The notes under the pieces: generated by a model
Database searches by the model: none
Told to the model about the DNA's origin: nothing
The model's input: the letters and a program-made list of their open reading frames with translations, nothing else
Virus record (IMG/VR): IMGVR_UViG_3300036832_000469
Span: 1 to 41,098 of that record
Source of the DNA: a virus
Strand: one strand, 5' to 3'
DNA length: 41,098 nucleotides
In this document: positions 1 to 6,082 of the stretch, in pieces
How positions within the stretch are numbered: position 1 is the stretch's first letter
Layout of the letters: every line of letters begins with the position of its first letter
Position numbers and translations under genes: made by a program

Positions 1-48
1 GTCCAATTTCGCGCGGCCAAAAATGGTTTTATTCCCCCCGCCGATATT

Positions 49-429
49 TCAAAATAATTTTTTTCTACTCGGGTGGGGGATGGCAGGCAAGGCGTGCCGT
101 GTATTGGCTAGATGATTCACATCACTAGGCCAACCGTCTTTGTCCATAGTGGGCAGGTAGCCGCGGTGCTCCTGCCTCTGCTTATGCATGTTGTGGCATG
201 GAATACATAAGGCTTGCCAATTAGTTATGTCCCAAAACAATGTAGGATTACTGGCATGTGGTGTTATGTGATCAACCACGCGTGCTGACGCCACATAGCC
301 ACGCTTGGCACATAGGACGCATAGGGGATTGGCTTGCAGGTATCGGTATCTTTCCCGATCCCATCTCCTGGAGTATCCACGTTTACGTGGGCTTAGGCGT
401 GGGAATCCGGACTGCCCCCTTGTTGGCAT
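49..429 (-). CDS. HNH endonuclease next to terminase
   Basis: This 126-residue protein has the HNH nuclease pattern: a CxxC pair at C37/C40, a D53-H54 metal and catalytic centre, a conserved N70, and a second Cys pair C75/C78 followed by H79 and H82. These are the zinc-knuckle and beta-beta-alpha-metal parts of phage HNH proteins. In HK97-like phages such a nuclease lies next to terminase and assists DNA packaging. If the window is circular, the large terminase begins 81 nt downstream across the junction, which fits that role. The start at 429 follows the stop of a possible small upstream ORF (TGA AAC ATG) and has no clear ribosome binding site. Family call is firm; the packaging role is inferred from context. 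Confidence 0.9.
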   Translation of the reverse strand: MPTRGQSGFPRLSPRKRGYSRRWDRERYRYLQANPLCVLCAKRGYVASARVVDHITPHASNPTLFWDITNWQALCIPCHNMHKQRQEHRGYLPTMDKDGWPSDVNHLANTRHALPAIPHPSRKKLF

Positions 430-708
430 GTTTCACGTGTCACAAACCGGGTTGGACGGCCGCCATGCGCCTTGATTCTCTGTGGGAGTCCAAGTGACGG
501 CCGTCCGCTCCACCACCGGATCGGTTGTCATGCACGCTCCGGATCGGTCCCTTGAAGCAACCAACATGCGAGCTTGGCTGAATTCGGCGCCGATGACAAC
601 GGGCGGAATCCCCTGAATGGACGAATAGGCGAGTCCTAGTATCCCTCAAGCCGCCATCCACCAGCGATAGCGCTTTTCCGGCAAAAACGGAACTTTGTCA
701 AGAATCGG
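430..708. repeat. Intergenic region with palindromes and direct repeats
   Basis: This 279-base stretch lies between the HNH gene and the next minus-strand gene. It holds two copies of a near-palindrome, GGACGGCCGCC at 454-464 and GACGGCCGTCC at 496-506, which can also pair as an 11-bp stem (one mismatch) with a 31-nt loop. A 10-bp direct repeat, CCGGATCGGT, occurs at 516-525 and 539-548. A TTGACA hexamer on the minus strand at about 684-689 has no convincing -10 partner. Such repeats near terminase could be a packaging site or regulator binding sites. Only one weak ORF (433-567, minus) is seen. Confidence 0.5.
433..567 (-). CDS. Possible 44-aa hypothetical protein
   Basis: A short ORF of 44 codons starts at an ATG at 567 and stops three bases before the HNH start. 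Its composition (for example RTAVTWTPTENQGAWRPSN near the C-terminus) looks more protein-like than the other frames here, and the frame stays open further upstream without a good start codon. No family is recognised and there is no good ribosome binding site. It overlaps the palindromes described for this interval, so it may simply be open non-coding DNA. Confidence 0.3.
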   Translation of the reverse strand: MLVASRDRSGACMTTDPVVERTAVTWTPTENQGAWRPSNPVCDT

Positions 709-990
709 TCATTGGGGACGCATCATCGGTTTGGCGTTGCAAACCTTATGGATCAATTTGCGCGGCGTTTTAGGATCGTGAATCCAAGCAAATAGGTTTT
801 CTTCCGAAACGGTAAACTCGTCCAGGTCAAATTTGGAGCGTAAGAACACATCCGGAGGACCGTGCGCCCTCAATCGCCCGGCGCGCAATTCGCGGAGCAA
901 TTCATCCGGCGTTAGGCCGATGCTTCGGATCATCAGTTCGCCCATCGGGAGACACATTTCCGAATAGGTCGCCTTGGCGTTTTTGCTCAT
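709..990 (-). CDS. Hypothetical protein, 93 aa
   Basis: The first 89 bases overlap the end of the upstream gene in another frame. The protein is unrecognised. The middle (residues about 25-45) has the pattern of a short helix-turn-helix or MerR/excisionase-like stretch (LTPDELLRELRAGRLRAHG) followed by an acidic segment, so a DNA-binding role is possible but not shown. Because the overlap is unusually long, an internal ATG at 945 (MGELMIRSIG) may be the real start, which would shorten the overlap. It belongs to the minus-strand early operon. Confidence 0.6.
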   Translation of the reverse strand: MSKNAKATYSEMCLPMGELMIRSIGLTPDELLRELRAGRLRAHGPPDVFLRSKFDLDEFTVSEENLFAWIHDPKTPRKLIHKVCNAKPMMRPQ

Positions 991-1216
991 GATGTTGATT
1001 TTCGATGATGAGACGAATCCGCGGCTTCATTTCCTCGGGATAGAGCGCGAAGCAGTGCGAGCCGCGCTCGTTGGTTTTCGGACGCAAGTGCTTGGGCGGT
1101 TCCACGCCGTATTGCCATTCGTAGGCCGCGCGCGCTAATGCGCCAACGCGCCAGCAAAGTTCATTGTTGGGCTCAACGCCCATTTCCTTCATCACGTCGA
1201 CAATGGTCACGCTCAT
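902..1216 (-). CDS. Hypothetical early protein, 104 aa
   Basis: The start at 1216 forms an ATGA overlap with the stop of the upstream gene, supporting both the start and operon membership. Residues 1-85 look well ordered, with a block of the form PPKHLRPKTNERGSHCF followed by a charged helix. Similar short blocks occur in unassigned phage and plasmid proteins, but I cannot name a function. The C-terminal 20 residues lie in the overlap with the next gene and look less constrained. Soluble; no membrane segment. Confidence 0.7.
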   Translation of the reverse strand: MSVTIVDVMKEMGVEPNNELCWRVGALARAAYEWQYGVEPPKHLRPKTNERGSHCFALYPEEMKPRIRLIIENQHHEQKRQGDLFGNVSPDGRTDDPKHRPNAG

Positions 1217-1500
1217 TTACCAGCCGCTCTGCTGGCGAGATCGTCCTTGATCCCTTGCACGATCGCATCGATTCCCTCGCGCGCCTCTAGCAGATCATCG
1301 CCGGACATAAACCAAACAACCTCAGTGATCGTGCTGGCGCAACATGTTGCCAACAAGAATAACTTTTCGTGCGTGCTCAATGTCTCGAGTTGCGCAACCG
1401 GCAATGTAGGACGTCCCATCGGCATATCTTGCAATAGCGCCATCAACATTGAGCGCACTTCGCGCGGATTGTTTGTTAGGCCAGTATCGCGAATTTTCAT
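1213..1500 (-). CDS. Hypothetical early protein, 95 aa
   Basis: This small, mostly helical protein is linked by ATGA overlaps to both neighbours, the NusG-like gene upstream and the 104-aa gene downstream, so all three are probably translated together. No motif is recognised. Two hydrophobic helices (around residues 45-65, with adjacent cysteines CC) are too short and polar to be called membrane segments. The co-translation with a transcription elongation factor suggests a regulatory or accessory role, but that is only context. Confidence 0.7.
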   Translation of the reverse strand: MKIRDTGLTNNPREVRSMLMALLQDMPMGRPTLPVAQLETLSTHEKLFLLATCCASTITEVVWFMSGDDLLEAREGIDAIVQGIKDDLASRAAGK

Positions 1501-2012
1501 AAGCCTAATGCCTGATGCAAGGCGCTGATGCGGGCGACCGGATCCGGGTTGGCAAATCCGTGATCAGGCGAGCGCCATGTTGTGATGGTCCATTGCTCGT
1601 GGCGTTTTCGCCTGCGAAAGAATGCGCGCGGCAAAGCCGCAACGTAAAGCTCAAACTCGGCATCTTGGATTTGTTTGATGATGCGATCCGAAACCAGCAC
1701 GGGTTCACCATCGGGCTTGCAAAGGAAGCCATGCACACCCGGACATTGCTTGACGCGTGGGAGGTTATCACCAAGGCCCCAAAGGAAGGTGAACAAATAT
1801 CCGGAAAACAGCGCAAGCCTGCGATCGAGGATAACCGCGCGGCCCGGGCGCCACAAATCCAATTGCGGGCAATAGATCCCAAAGCGGCGATCAGCCAAGC
1901 GATCAGCCACGATGCACTCGTAACCGGCTTGCACCCGCAGGATATGCCAAGAGCCGGGAACGTCGGCAATGCGGGCGAGGCTTTGGTTTGCCGCCGTGAA
2001 GCGATCGTGCAT
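1497..2012 (-). CDS. NusG-like transcription factor, NGN domain only
   Basis: The N-terminal half fits the NusG N-terminal (NGN) domain: WHILRVQAGYE at the first strand, a P-rich turn (IYCPQLDLW), the hallmark ALFSGYLF strand, and a GVHGFL turn followed by P and a helix. NGN proteins bind the RNA polymerase clamp and stop pausing and termination; RfaH and other specialised paralogues act on single operons. Here no KOW domain follows; the last 70 residues are basic and unassigned. ATG at 2012 is preceded by GGGG at about 7 nt; an in-frame TTG at 2024 is the alternative. The gene follows a phage promoter/operator element and overlaps the next gene by ATGA. Likely a processive antiterminator for the long late operon (inference). 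Confidence 0.85.
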   Translation of the reverse strand: MHDRFTAANQSLARIADVPGSWHILRVQAGYECIVADRLADRRFGIYCPQLDLWRPGRAVILDRRLALFSGYLFTFLWGLGDNLPRVKQCPGVHGFLCKPDGEPVLVSDRIIKQIQDAEFELYVAALPRAFFRRRKRHEQWTITTWRSPDHGFANPDPVARISALHQALGL

Positions 2013-2026
2013 GACATGCCCCAACG

Positions 2027-2052
2027 GTGACCGCGCGTCACGCGGCTGTCAA
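2027..2052 (-). promoter_or_regulatory. Promoter/operator element copy 3
   Basis: On the minus strand this reads TTGACA, 5 nt, GTGAC, 5 nt, GTCAC. The GTGAC-N5-GTCAC part is a perfect inverted repeat. The same 26-bp layout occurs at 3844 and 5682. It lies immediately upstream of the NusG-like gene. If GTCAC overlaps a -10 (CACCGT, 17 nt after TTGACA), the transcript would have a very short leader, so here the site may serve mainly as an operator. Confidence 0.65.
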
Positions 2053-2067
2053 GCCACCGCGAGATTA

Positions 2068-2334
2068 TCAGAACGGAATTTCGTCGTTGTCATGGACGTC
2101 GGTCAAATCCGGCATCTGGATTTTGCGCGTCTGCAGTGGGCGGATCGGCTTCTTATCCGATCCTCGCTGGCGCTCGGCTCGATCCTTAAACCAAGCCTCA
2201 TCGGCCGCGTCCATCTCCGACATTGTTTGATTTTTCCGGAATATCCGCGCGTAGCCTTCCATGCGCTTCTTGTGGTTCTCGTCGGACCAATATTCCTTTT
2301 TTTTTGCGTCACTTAGCTGGGAATAATCGGCCAT
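2068..2334 (-). CDS. Small protein with SSB-like C-terminal tail
   Basis: The 88-residue product (ATG at 2334; a GTG at 2364 would add ten residues) is highly charged and predicted helical, with no OB-fold pattern. It ends in DVHDNDEIPF, which closely resembles the acidic tip of bacterial single-stranded DNA binding protein (E. coli SSB ends DFDDDIPF). That tip is the docking site on SSB for many repair and replication proteins (RecO, RecQ, PriA, exonuclease I, Pol III chi). A phage protein that is not SSB but carries the tip could recruit or sequester those host proteins. It sits between a VRR-NUC nuclease and the NusG-like gene. The tail is plain in the sequence; the role is inferred. Confidence 0.75.
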   Translation of the reverse strand: MADYSQLSDAKKKEYWSDENHKKRMEGYARIFRKNQTMSEMDAADEAWFKDRAERQRGSDKKPIRPLQTRKIQMPDLTDVHDNDEIPF

Positions 2335-2533
2335 TTTATGAACCCGCGCGCGGAAGTTATCCACAGCCCGATGGAAAGACTCTCCAAGGCTTTACCACGG
2401 GGCAAGGCCTAGACTTTTTTGCCCGCGGCTCGCTTCGCTGCGCTTCGCGCTGTTGCGCTCCGCTTGCTCGCCGCTTTCTTTCTTTCTTTGGGGAACCGCG
2501 CCCGCGTAGCATCAGGCGTGCCAGAAAACCCTG
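2335..2533. other. Intergenic segment with hairpins and low-complexity tract
   Basis: Between the VRR-NUC gene and the SSB-tail gene. A 6-bp stem GGGCAA/TTGCCC (2400-2405 and 2419-2424) sits about 65 bases before the start at 2334. Next to it, 2425-2474 is a low-complexity run of GCTTCGC/GCGCTT-type units bounded by GCGGC and GCCGC arms and followed on the plus strand by a T-rich tract (2475-2489). A minus-strand TTGACA lies at about 2532-2537, just at the end of the VRR-NUC gene. It may hold a leader structure or an internal promoter for the SSB-tail gene; nothing is proven. Confidence 0.4.
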
Positions 2534-2956
2534 TCAAGAGTGATTCGTCATGACCGGCGCCATAAGCGGGAGATATCCACTAGATCCTTTCAAAAGTCGC
2601 CAGCCTTCCAATATGGCAAGGGCATTGTCCAATCCATATGCTACCTCTACGGCATGGCCTGCAAGCCAAATGTAATGCATTGTCTTTACTTGCTCTGGGC
2701 TTAGAACGCCTTTCTCGGCCTTTAGTTCAAGAAAGTATGCTTGCCCTTTGTGCAGCAAGCATAAATCCGGAACGCCGCGCTTGACGCCTAACCCTTGCAG
2801 GATCGCGCCATCAAGCTCGGGACGCTTGCCGCCATTCGGAATATGAAACCAGAACAGCCCCGGAACGCCGCGCGCCTTGAGATGCGCAATCACCGCGCGC
2901 TGAATGGCTTGCTCGGCTAGCCGCGGTCGTCGCCTATAAGCTGGTCGCTCTTGCAT
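2534..2956 (-). CDS. VRR-NUC domain nuclease
   Basis: The 140-residue protein matches the VRR-NUC branch of the PD-(D/E)xK nucleases. Seen in order: an upstream E14, the N41-G-G-K-R substrate/active-site stretch, D64 in GVPDL, and E77-x-K79 in the FLELKAEKG strand, followed by the usual helix SPEQ. Stand-alone VRR-NUC proteins are common in phages and are thought to act on DNA junctions or branched intermediates. It may work with the RecT-like protein encoded on the other strand. The first 40 bases overlap the zinc-ribbon gene. Family call is confident; the exact substrate is unknown. Confidence 0.88.
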   Translation of the reverse strand: MQERPAYRRRPRLAEQAIQRAVIAHLKARGVPGLFWFHIPNGGKRPELDGAILQGLGVKRGVPDLCLLHKGQAYFLELKAEKGVLSPEQVKTMHYIWLAGHAVEVAYGLDNALAILEGWRLLKGSSGYLPLMAPVMTNHS

Positions 2957-3090
2957 AGCGCATACTTAATGGCTGGCGCACCACATTCCTCGCAGCCGTC
3001 CTCCCAAACATTATCTTGACACCAAAGTCGATCCTCGCCGCAACATTTGTCACATGATGGCTCAAGCCAGATTACCGCATGCTCGCTCAT
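2917..3090 (-). CDS. Small zinc-ribbon-like protein, 57 aa
   Basis: The start at 3090 makes an ATGA overlap with the HTH gene, so it is preferred over the longer in-frame GCG-rich extension. The product has two CxxC pairs, C13/C16 (followed by C17) and C33/C36, plus C24 and C46, the usual layout of a small zinc ribbon or knuckle. Such proteins bind nucleic acid or act as adaptors. It overlaps the VRR-NUC gene by 40 bases in another frame, suggesting coupled expression. No specific family recognised. Confidence 0.65.
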   Translation of the reverse strand: MSEHAVIWLEPSCDKCCGEDRLWCQDNVWEDGCEECGAPAIKYALCKSDQLIGDDRG

Positions 3091-3296
3091 AAATCGCGCG
3101 CCCACTCTTCGAGACTAACCGCCCCATTGGTCACTTCCGCAATCCGCATTGCTAGTTTCCACGACGGACGTCGCGAGCCGCCCCGAAGCTTGGTAATGGT
3201 CGAGCGATCAACCGTGATCTCGCCATTGCAACTCACCAACTCGGCAAACCGCTCATCGGTCATCTTCTTGCGCGATATATAATCGCCGAGGGTCAT
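3087..3296 (-). CDS. HTH (XRE/Cro-like) DNA-binding protein
   Basis: With the ATGA-linked start at 3296 the protein has 69 residues. It fits a minimal Cro/CI-type fold: helix 1 (LGDYISRKK), a T-D-E-R-F-A-E-L helix, a recognition-like stretch VDRSTITKLRGG, then S-R-R-P-S-W followed by the closing helix and a G-A-V-S turn. It is the only clear sequence-specific regulator seen in the window and is a candidate for binding the three GTGAC-N5-GTCAC elements or the AATTGT repeats at 3807-3822. A single small repressor without an integrase fits control of lytic gene timing rather than lysogeny. Confidence 0.75.
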   Translation of the reverse strand: MTLGDYISRKKMTDERFAELVSCNGEITVDRSTITKLRGGSRRPSWKLAMRIAEVTNGAVSLEEWARDL

Positions 3297-3487
3297 GCGA
3301 ACATGTCGCCCTGAATTCTTGCGCGATATTCCGCCGCGATCGCTTCCATGCATGCTATTTCGTGCTCCGCGTGACTCGGGCTCATTAACCCTTGCCGAAT
3401 CCGATTGGGGTAAACCTTGCGCCGCATCTCGATTTCCCGCTCAAGGCAGCGCAGCTTTTCTTGGTCGGTGAACTCCCGGCTGATCAT
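3293..3487 (-). CDS. Hypothetical early protein, 64 aa
   Basis: A short, charged, all-helical protein, with heptad-like spacing in the first 40 residues (EKLRCLEREIEMRRKVYP). It shares ATGA overlaps with both the upstream gene and the HTH gene, so it is a real part of this operon. It could act as a small coiled-coil accessory factor; no family is recognised. Confidence 0.7.
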   Translation of the reverse strand: MISREFTDQEKLRCLEREIEMRRKVYPNRIRQGLMSPSHAEHEIACMEAIAAEYRARIQGDMFA

Positions 3488-3798
3488 TCGCCCCAGCCTT
3501 TGCCGCCCGCGGCCTTGCGCTCCCGGATCGCCGCAAACCCGGCCCTCACCGATTTTGCGATATCATCGTAAACGATCAGGCGATAGCGCCGATCGCCGCC
3601 GCGCGCATCCGCAATGCGCCGATCCTCCCGGTTGATCCGGTTGACTAATACCCGCACCGTCAATTCCGGATCATTGGGCGCATCGAGGCGCCGCATCTCG
3701 CGATGCCGTTGCACAATCGCACACAGCCGCACCATCGGCACCCCGGCTTCCCGCGAGCGCGCAATCGCCTCAATGATCAATTGCTGCATCGTTACCAT
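3484..3798 (-). CDS. First gene of the minus-strand early operon, 104 aa
   Basis: This basic protein has an N-terminal helical part (residues 1-35) followed by a region of the form TVRVLVNRINREDRRI and then RRYRLIVYDD. The pattern resembles a small winged-helix domain, with two to three helices followed by a beta hairpin, so DNA binding is possible. ATG at 3798 is preceded by GGTGA; a second in-frame ATG is at 3789. The gene is read away from the divergent control region. Function not recognised. Confidence 0.65.
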   Translation of the reverse strand: MVTMQQLIIEAIARSREAGVPMVRLCAIVQRHREMRRLDAPNDPELTVRVLVNRINREDRRIADARGGDRRYRLIVYDDIAKSVRAGFAAIRERKAAGGKGWGE

Positions 3799-3806
3799 TG
3801 TTCACC

Positions 3807-3822
3807 AATTGTGGCTAATTGT
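3807..3822. promoter_or_regulatory. Direct repeats in divergent control region
   Basis: AATTGT occurs at 3807-3812 and again at 3817-3822, exactly one helical turn apart, directly upstream of the minus-strand operon. Such in-phase repeats are typical of regulator binding sites. It would suit autoregulation by the HTH protein, but no binding data exist. Confidence 0.4.
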
Positions 3823-3843
3823 CCGCGAAATGCAACGACCTAC

Positions 3844-3869
3844 TTGACACGCCTGTGGCCGCTTGTCAC
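3844..3869 (+). promoter_or_regulatory. Promoter/operator element copy 1 (early plus operon)
   Basis: TTGACA, 5 nt, GTGGC, 5 nt, GTCAC, with CACGTT placed 17 nt after TTGACA as a possible -10. It matches the copies at 5682 and 2052 (minus). The flanks also form an imperfect inverted repeat, CTTGACACGC (3843-3852) with GCTTGTCACG (3861-3870). It lies between the two divergent operons and 74 bases before the first plus-strand start. Confidence 0.7.
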
Positions 3870-3917
3870 GTTTGGCTACCGAGCAACGGTTGCCCGCCGT
3901 CGCCGCAGCGATGAACC

Positions 3918-4133
3918 ATGAATAACACCCAACGACGCAAACTCGACGCGTTTCAACGCACTGTCGTGATGATCTCGGAAGCCTGCGAACAGGGCGCCGA
4001 TGTGGCTGTCCCGCAATTGTCCGCCGAGAAAGTCAAAGCATTCGCCAGCGAATTGCGTGAGGCCAGGAAATTCATTTGGGCCATCATCGTAAAGCTAGAA
4101 CAGGGAGGACAAGATGCGGCAGAAGAGCATTGA
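3918..4133 (+). CDS. Hypothetical early protein, 71 aa
   Basis: First gene of the plus-strand early operon. The protein is helical and charged, with a hydrophobic patch near residues 52-60 too short for a clear membrane span. Its end overlaps the ParB-like gene by 20 bases, and the strong ribosome binding site of that gene (GGGAGGA) lies inside this coding region. There is little ribosome binding site of its own. No family recognised. Confidence 0.65.
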   Translation: MNNTQRRKLDAFQRTVVMISEACEQGADVAVPQLSAEKVKAFASELREARKFIWAIIVKLEQGGQDAAEEH

Positions 4134-4902
4134 ATATATCCCGGTTAAGAATCTCTCGACCATCTGGAAGGAATCGCAACGGCCGCTTAATAAAACAGCC
4201 GCTGGCGCAATCGCAGCAAACTTCGATGACGATATGCTCGGCGTCCTCGCCGTTACTCTCCCTAATGGACATGGAATCTATCACGTCATCGACGGCCAAC
4301 ATCGGCGCGCTGCGGTCGAAGAAAAATTTGGCCAGGATATGAAAGTACCTTGCGAAGTATTCGACGCAGTTGATCCGGCCCGCGCCGCCGTCCTATTTGA
4401 CGCCATCAATTCCAACCGGAAATCCGTCCGGCCAATCGACACGTTTAAGATCAGGCGCACAGGCGAATACGAGACCGAGGTTGAAATCGATAAGATTATC
4501 CGTGCCGCCGGTTATCGCATTGACAGCGCGCGCATCCCCAAAGTGATCGGCTGCGTCGAAGCCCTTAGATACGTCTATACGCGCTGCGGCGCCCAAACTC
4601 TTCAAGATACCCTCAAACTTATTCAAGCATCATGGGGCGTGAACGATCCTAACGCCGTCCACGCGTCGATCGTTAAAGGCTATGGCATATTCCTGCTGCA
4701 ACATGGGGCTGCGAATTGGGGACGTGTGAAGCAGGTCATGATCAAAAAATACACGCCCGGCAGTCTGATCGTCGCGGCCCGCGTGCGCGTGCAGAATGAG
4801 GGTGGTCAATTGCATGAGGCAATCAAATACCTGCTCGTGACCCGATACAACCACGGTACTCCTAAGCTTCCCAAGCCGAAGCAACTCGACGCAAACATAT
4901 AG
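4114..4902 (+). CDS. ParB/Srx-fold protein (DUF6551-like)
   Basis: The 262-residue protein carries the ParB-like motif at residues 57-67 (HVIDGQHRRAA), the CTP/ATP-binding loop of the ParB/sulfiredoxin fold, preceded by the usual strands with an L-A-V-T-L-P segment. Phage and plasmid members of this group often resemble DUF6551, and some act as nucleases or DNA-binding regulators rather than partition proteins. There is no ParA partner, so true partition is unlikely. Strong GGGAGGA ribosome binding site. It lies in the early operon, so a role in early DNA metabolism or host takeover is plausible. Confidence 0.8.
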   Translation: MRQKSIEYIPVKNLSTIWKESQRPLNKTAAGAIAANFDDDMLGVLAVTLPNGHGIYHVIDGQHRRAAVEEKFGQDMKVPCEVFDAVDPARAAVLFDAINSNRKSVRPIDTFKIRRTGEYETEVEIDKIIRAAGYRIDSARIPKVIGCVEALRYVYTRCGAQTLQDTLKLIQASWGVNDPNAVHASIVKGYGIFLLQHGAANWGRVKQVMIKKYTPGSLIVAARVRVQNEGGQLHEAIKYLLVTRYNHGTPKLPKPKQLDANI

Positions 4903-4913
4903 GAGCGGCTACC

Positions 4914-5657
4914 ATGTCACAGCGATATTTTGCGCACGACAGAATCACGATCGACGGTAAGTATATTCGCGCTTACCGGGTCCAATGCAGCCTCTGCCGG
5001 CGTACCGAAAAGGTGCAAATGAACACCCAACAATCATCCGGCGCCGGGCATGATGATGAGCAACTTGCAAGACGAACGCAACGCAAATTCGAAGAAAGGG
5101 GTTGGGCCATCGGCAAACGTGAGCGAGACGATCTCTGTTGTGATTGCCGAGTAGATAAACTTAAATCCGAAACGCCTTCAAAGCTCATTCAATTTACGGC
5201 CGCCGCTGCCGCCCCCGATCGAACTTCAGACTTTCCGCCCGCCCAATCAGTTCCGATCCCAAAAGCCAACGGCCACGCTGCGCCGCTCACCCGCGAAGCC
5301 CGCCGTCTGATCTATATGAAGTTGGAAGAAGTCTATGAAAGCGAGTCAACCGGGTACAAGGACGGCTGGAGTGATGACCATGTCGCCCGCGATCTAGAAT
5401 TATCCCTCGCTTGGGTCGAAACCGTCCGCAAGGAAAACTTCGGCGAATGGAATGATAACCCGACGTTGCGGGGGCTTATCGAGGAGACCGACAAGGCGAT
5501 CGCCGATTCCAAGGCGATTTGCGCCGCCGTTCAAACCCAATCCAATGAACTTCAGCGCCAATTTGACGTTCTCAAGGGCAGCTTGGCCGAATCGCAGCGC
5601 GCCGCACAACGAGTCCTGAATGTCGAGGCCCGCCTGCGTGCGGCGCAAAAGAAATAG
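4914..5657 (+). CDS. Zinc-finger early protein with coiled-coil end
   Basis: Two CxxC pairs (CSLCRR at about residues 26-29 and CCDCR at about 75-78) in the first 80 residues form a likely zinc finger. An Ala/Pro-rich linker follows. Residues about 125-185 hold a helical segment with an acidic WSDDHVARDLELSLAWV pattern ending in a VRKENFG turn, which looks like an HTH. The last 60 residues are a predicted coiled coil. AGGAG precedes the ATG. It may be a DNA-binding protein, possibly a replication initiator or regulator. No confident family. Confidence 0.7.
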   Translation: MSQRYFAHDRITIDGKYIRAYRVQCSLCRRTEKVQMNTQQSSGAGHDDEQLARRTQRKFEERGWAIGKRERDDLCCDCRVDKLKSETPSKLIQFTAAAAAPDRTSDFPPAQSVPIPKANGHAAPLTREARRLIYMKLEEVYESESTGYKDGWSDDHVARDLELSLAWVETVRKENFGEWNDNPTLRGLIEETDKAIADSKAICAAVQTQSNELQRQFDVLKGSLAESQRAAQRVLNVEARLRAAQKK

Positions 5658-5681
5658 TTAACCTTGTCCACAGGAGCCCTC

Positions 5682-5707
5682 TTGACTAGCCGGTGACTAT
5701 TTGGCAC
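5682..5707 (+). promoter_or_regulatory. Promoter/operator element copy 2
   Basis: TTGACT, 5 nt, GTGAC, 5 nt, GGCAC, with CACATT 17 nt after TTGACT as a possible -10. It has the same spacing as the copies at 3844 and 2052 (minus), and 10 of its 17 spacer bases match copy 1. It lies in the 81-base gap after the zinc-finger gene, 57 bases before a tiny membrane-protein gene, so it probably starts a second plus-strand transcript. Confidence 0.65.
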
Positions 5708-5738
5708 ATTCGGCCCCATCGCAATAGGGGAGTCTCAA

Positions 5739-5849
5739 ATGTTCCATACTATCAAACGCGGCGCCGTCGATCTTGCCGAACTTGTGCTGATCGAAGCCGC
5801 CATGCTGCTCGTGGTCTTCGTCGTCGCTCTCGCGGTCGGGGTGCTGTGA
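5739..5849 (+). CDS. 36-aa single-TM protein
   Basis: A very short ORF with a strong ribosome binding site (GGGGAG, 8 nt before the ATG). The last 16 residues (MLLVVFVVALAVGVL) form a clear membrane helix after an amphipathic start. Its stop overlaps the next start (TGATG). It is the first gene after promoter copy 2. It may be a tiny membrane-active factor; no known family. Confidence 0.65.
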   Translation: MFHTIKRGAVDLAELVLIEAAMLLVVFVVALAVGVL

Positions 5850-6082
5850 TGCATACCTTCGACATCAACGACAAGGTGACGGTCTTTAATTGCACGCTTG
5901 GCGGTCGATTCATCATCGAAGGCAAAGCAACAATCAAAGGCTATACATCAGATGTTGATGAACAGTATTTCGTCAAATTTGATGGTGAGCGCGGACTCGT
6001 CTCGCGCTTTGTTGATCCCGCCGGACAAGATAACCCCGAGGCTTTTGTCGCGCGTCTCAACGGTGCCGGCCATGGAAAGTGA
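5849..6082 (+). CDS. Hypothetical protein, 77 aa
   Basis: The start at 5849 overlaps the preceding TGA (TGATG) and is preceded by GGGGTG. The sequence predicts a small all-beta protein, rich in G and charged residues, with strand-like KVTVFNC and YFVKFDGE stretches; it resembles a small SH3- or KOW-like barrel, but that is a guess. The C-terminus (VARLNGAGHGK) overlaps the next gene by 11 bases. Confidence 0.65.
   Translation: MHTFDINDKVTVFNCTLGGRFIIEGKATIKGYTSDVDEQYFVKFDGERGLVSRFVDPAGQDNPEAFVARLNGAGHGK

Noticed and set aside
440-661. 73-codon minus-strand frame starting with GTG
   Set aside because: Its product is dominated by Arg, Ser, His and Gly, while another frame here is more protein-like; no ribosome binding site.
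1505-2041. 178-codon minus-strand frame overlapping the NusG-like gene
   Set aside because: The other frame shows the NGN pattern and ATGA coupling; this one has biased Ser/Ala composition and no family.
3844-3869. Reading this element as an attachment site or phage origin
   Set aside because: There is no integrase in the window and the element is repeated three times upstream of genes, which fits a promoter/operator better.
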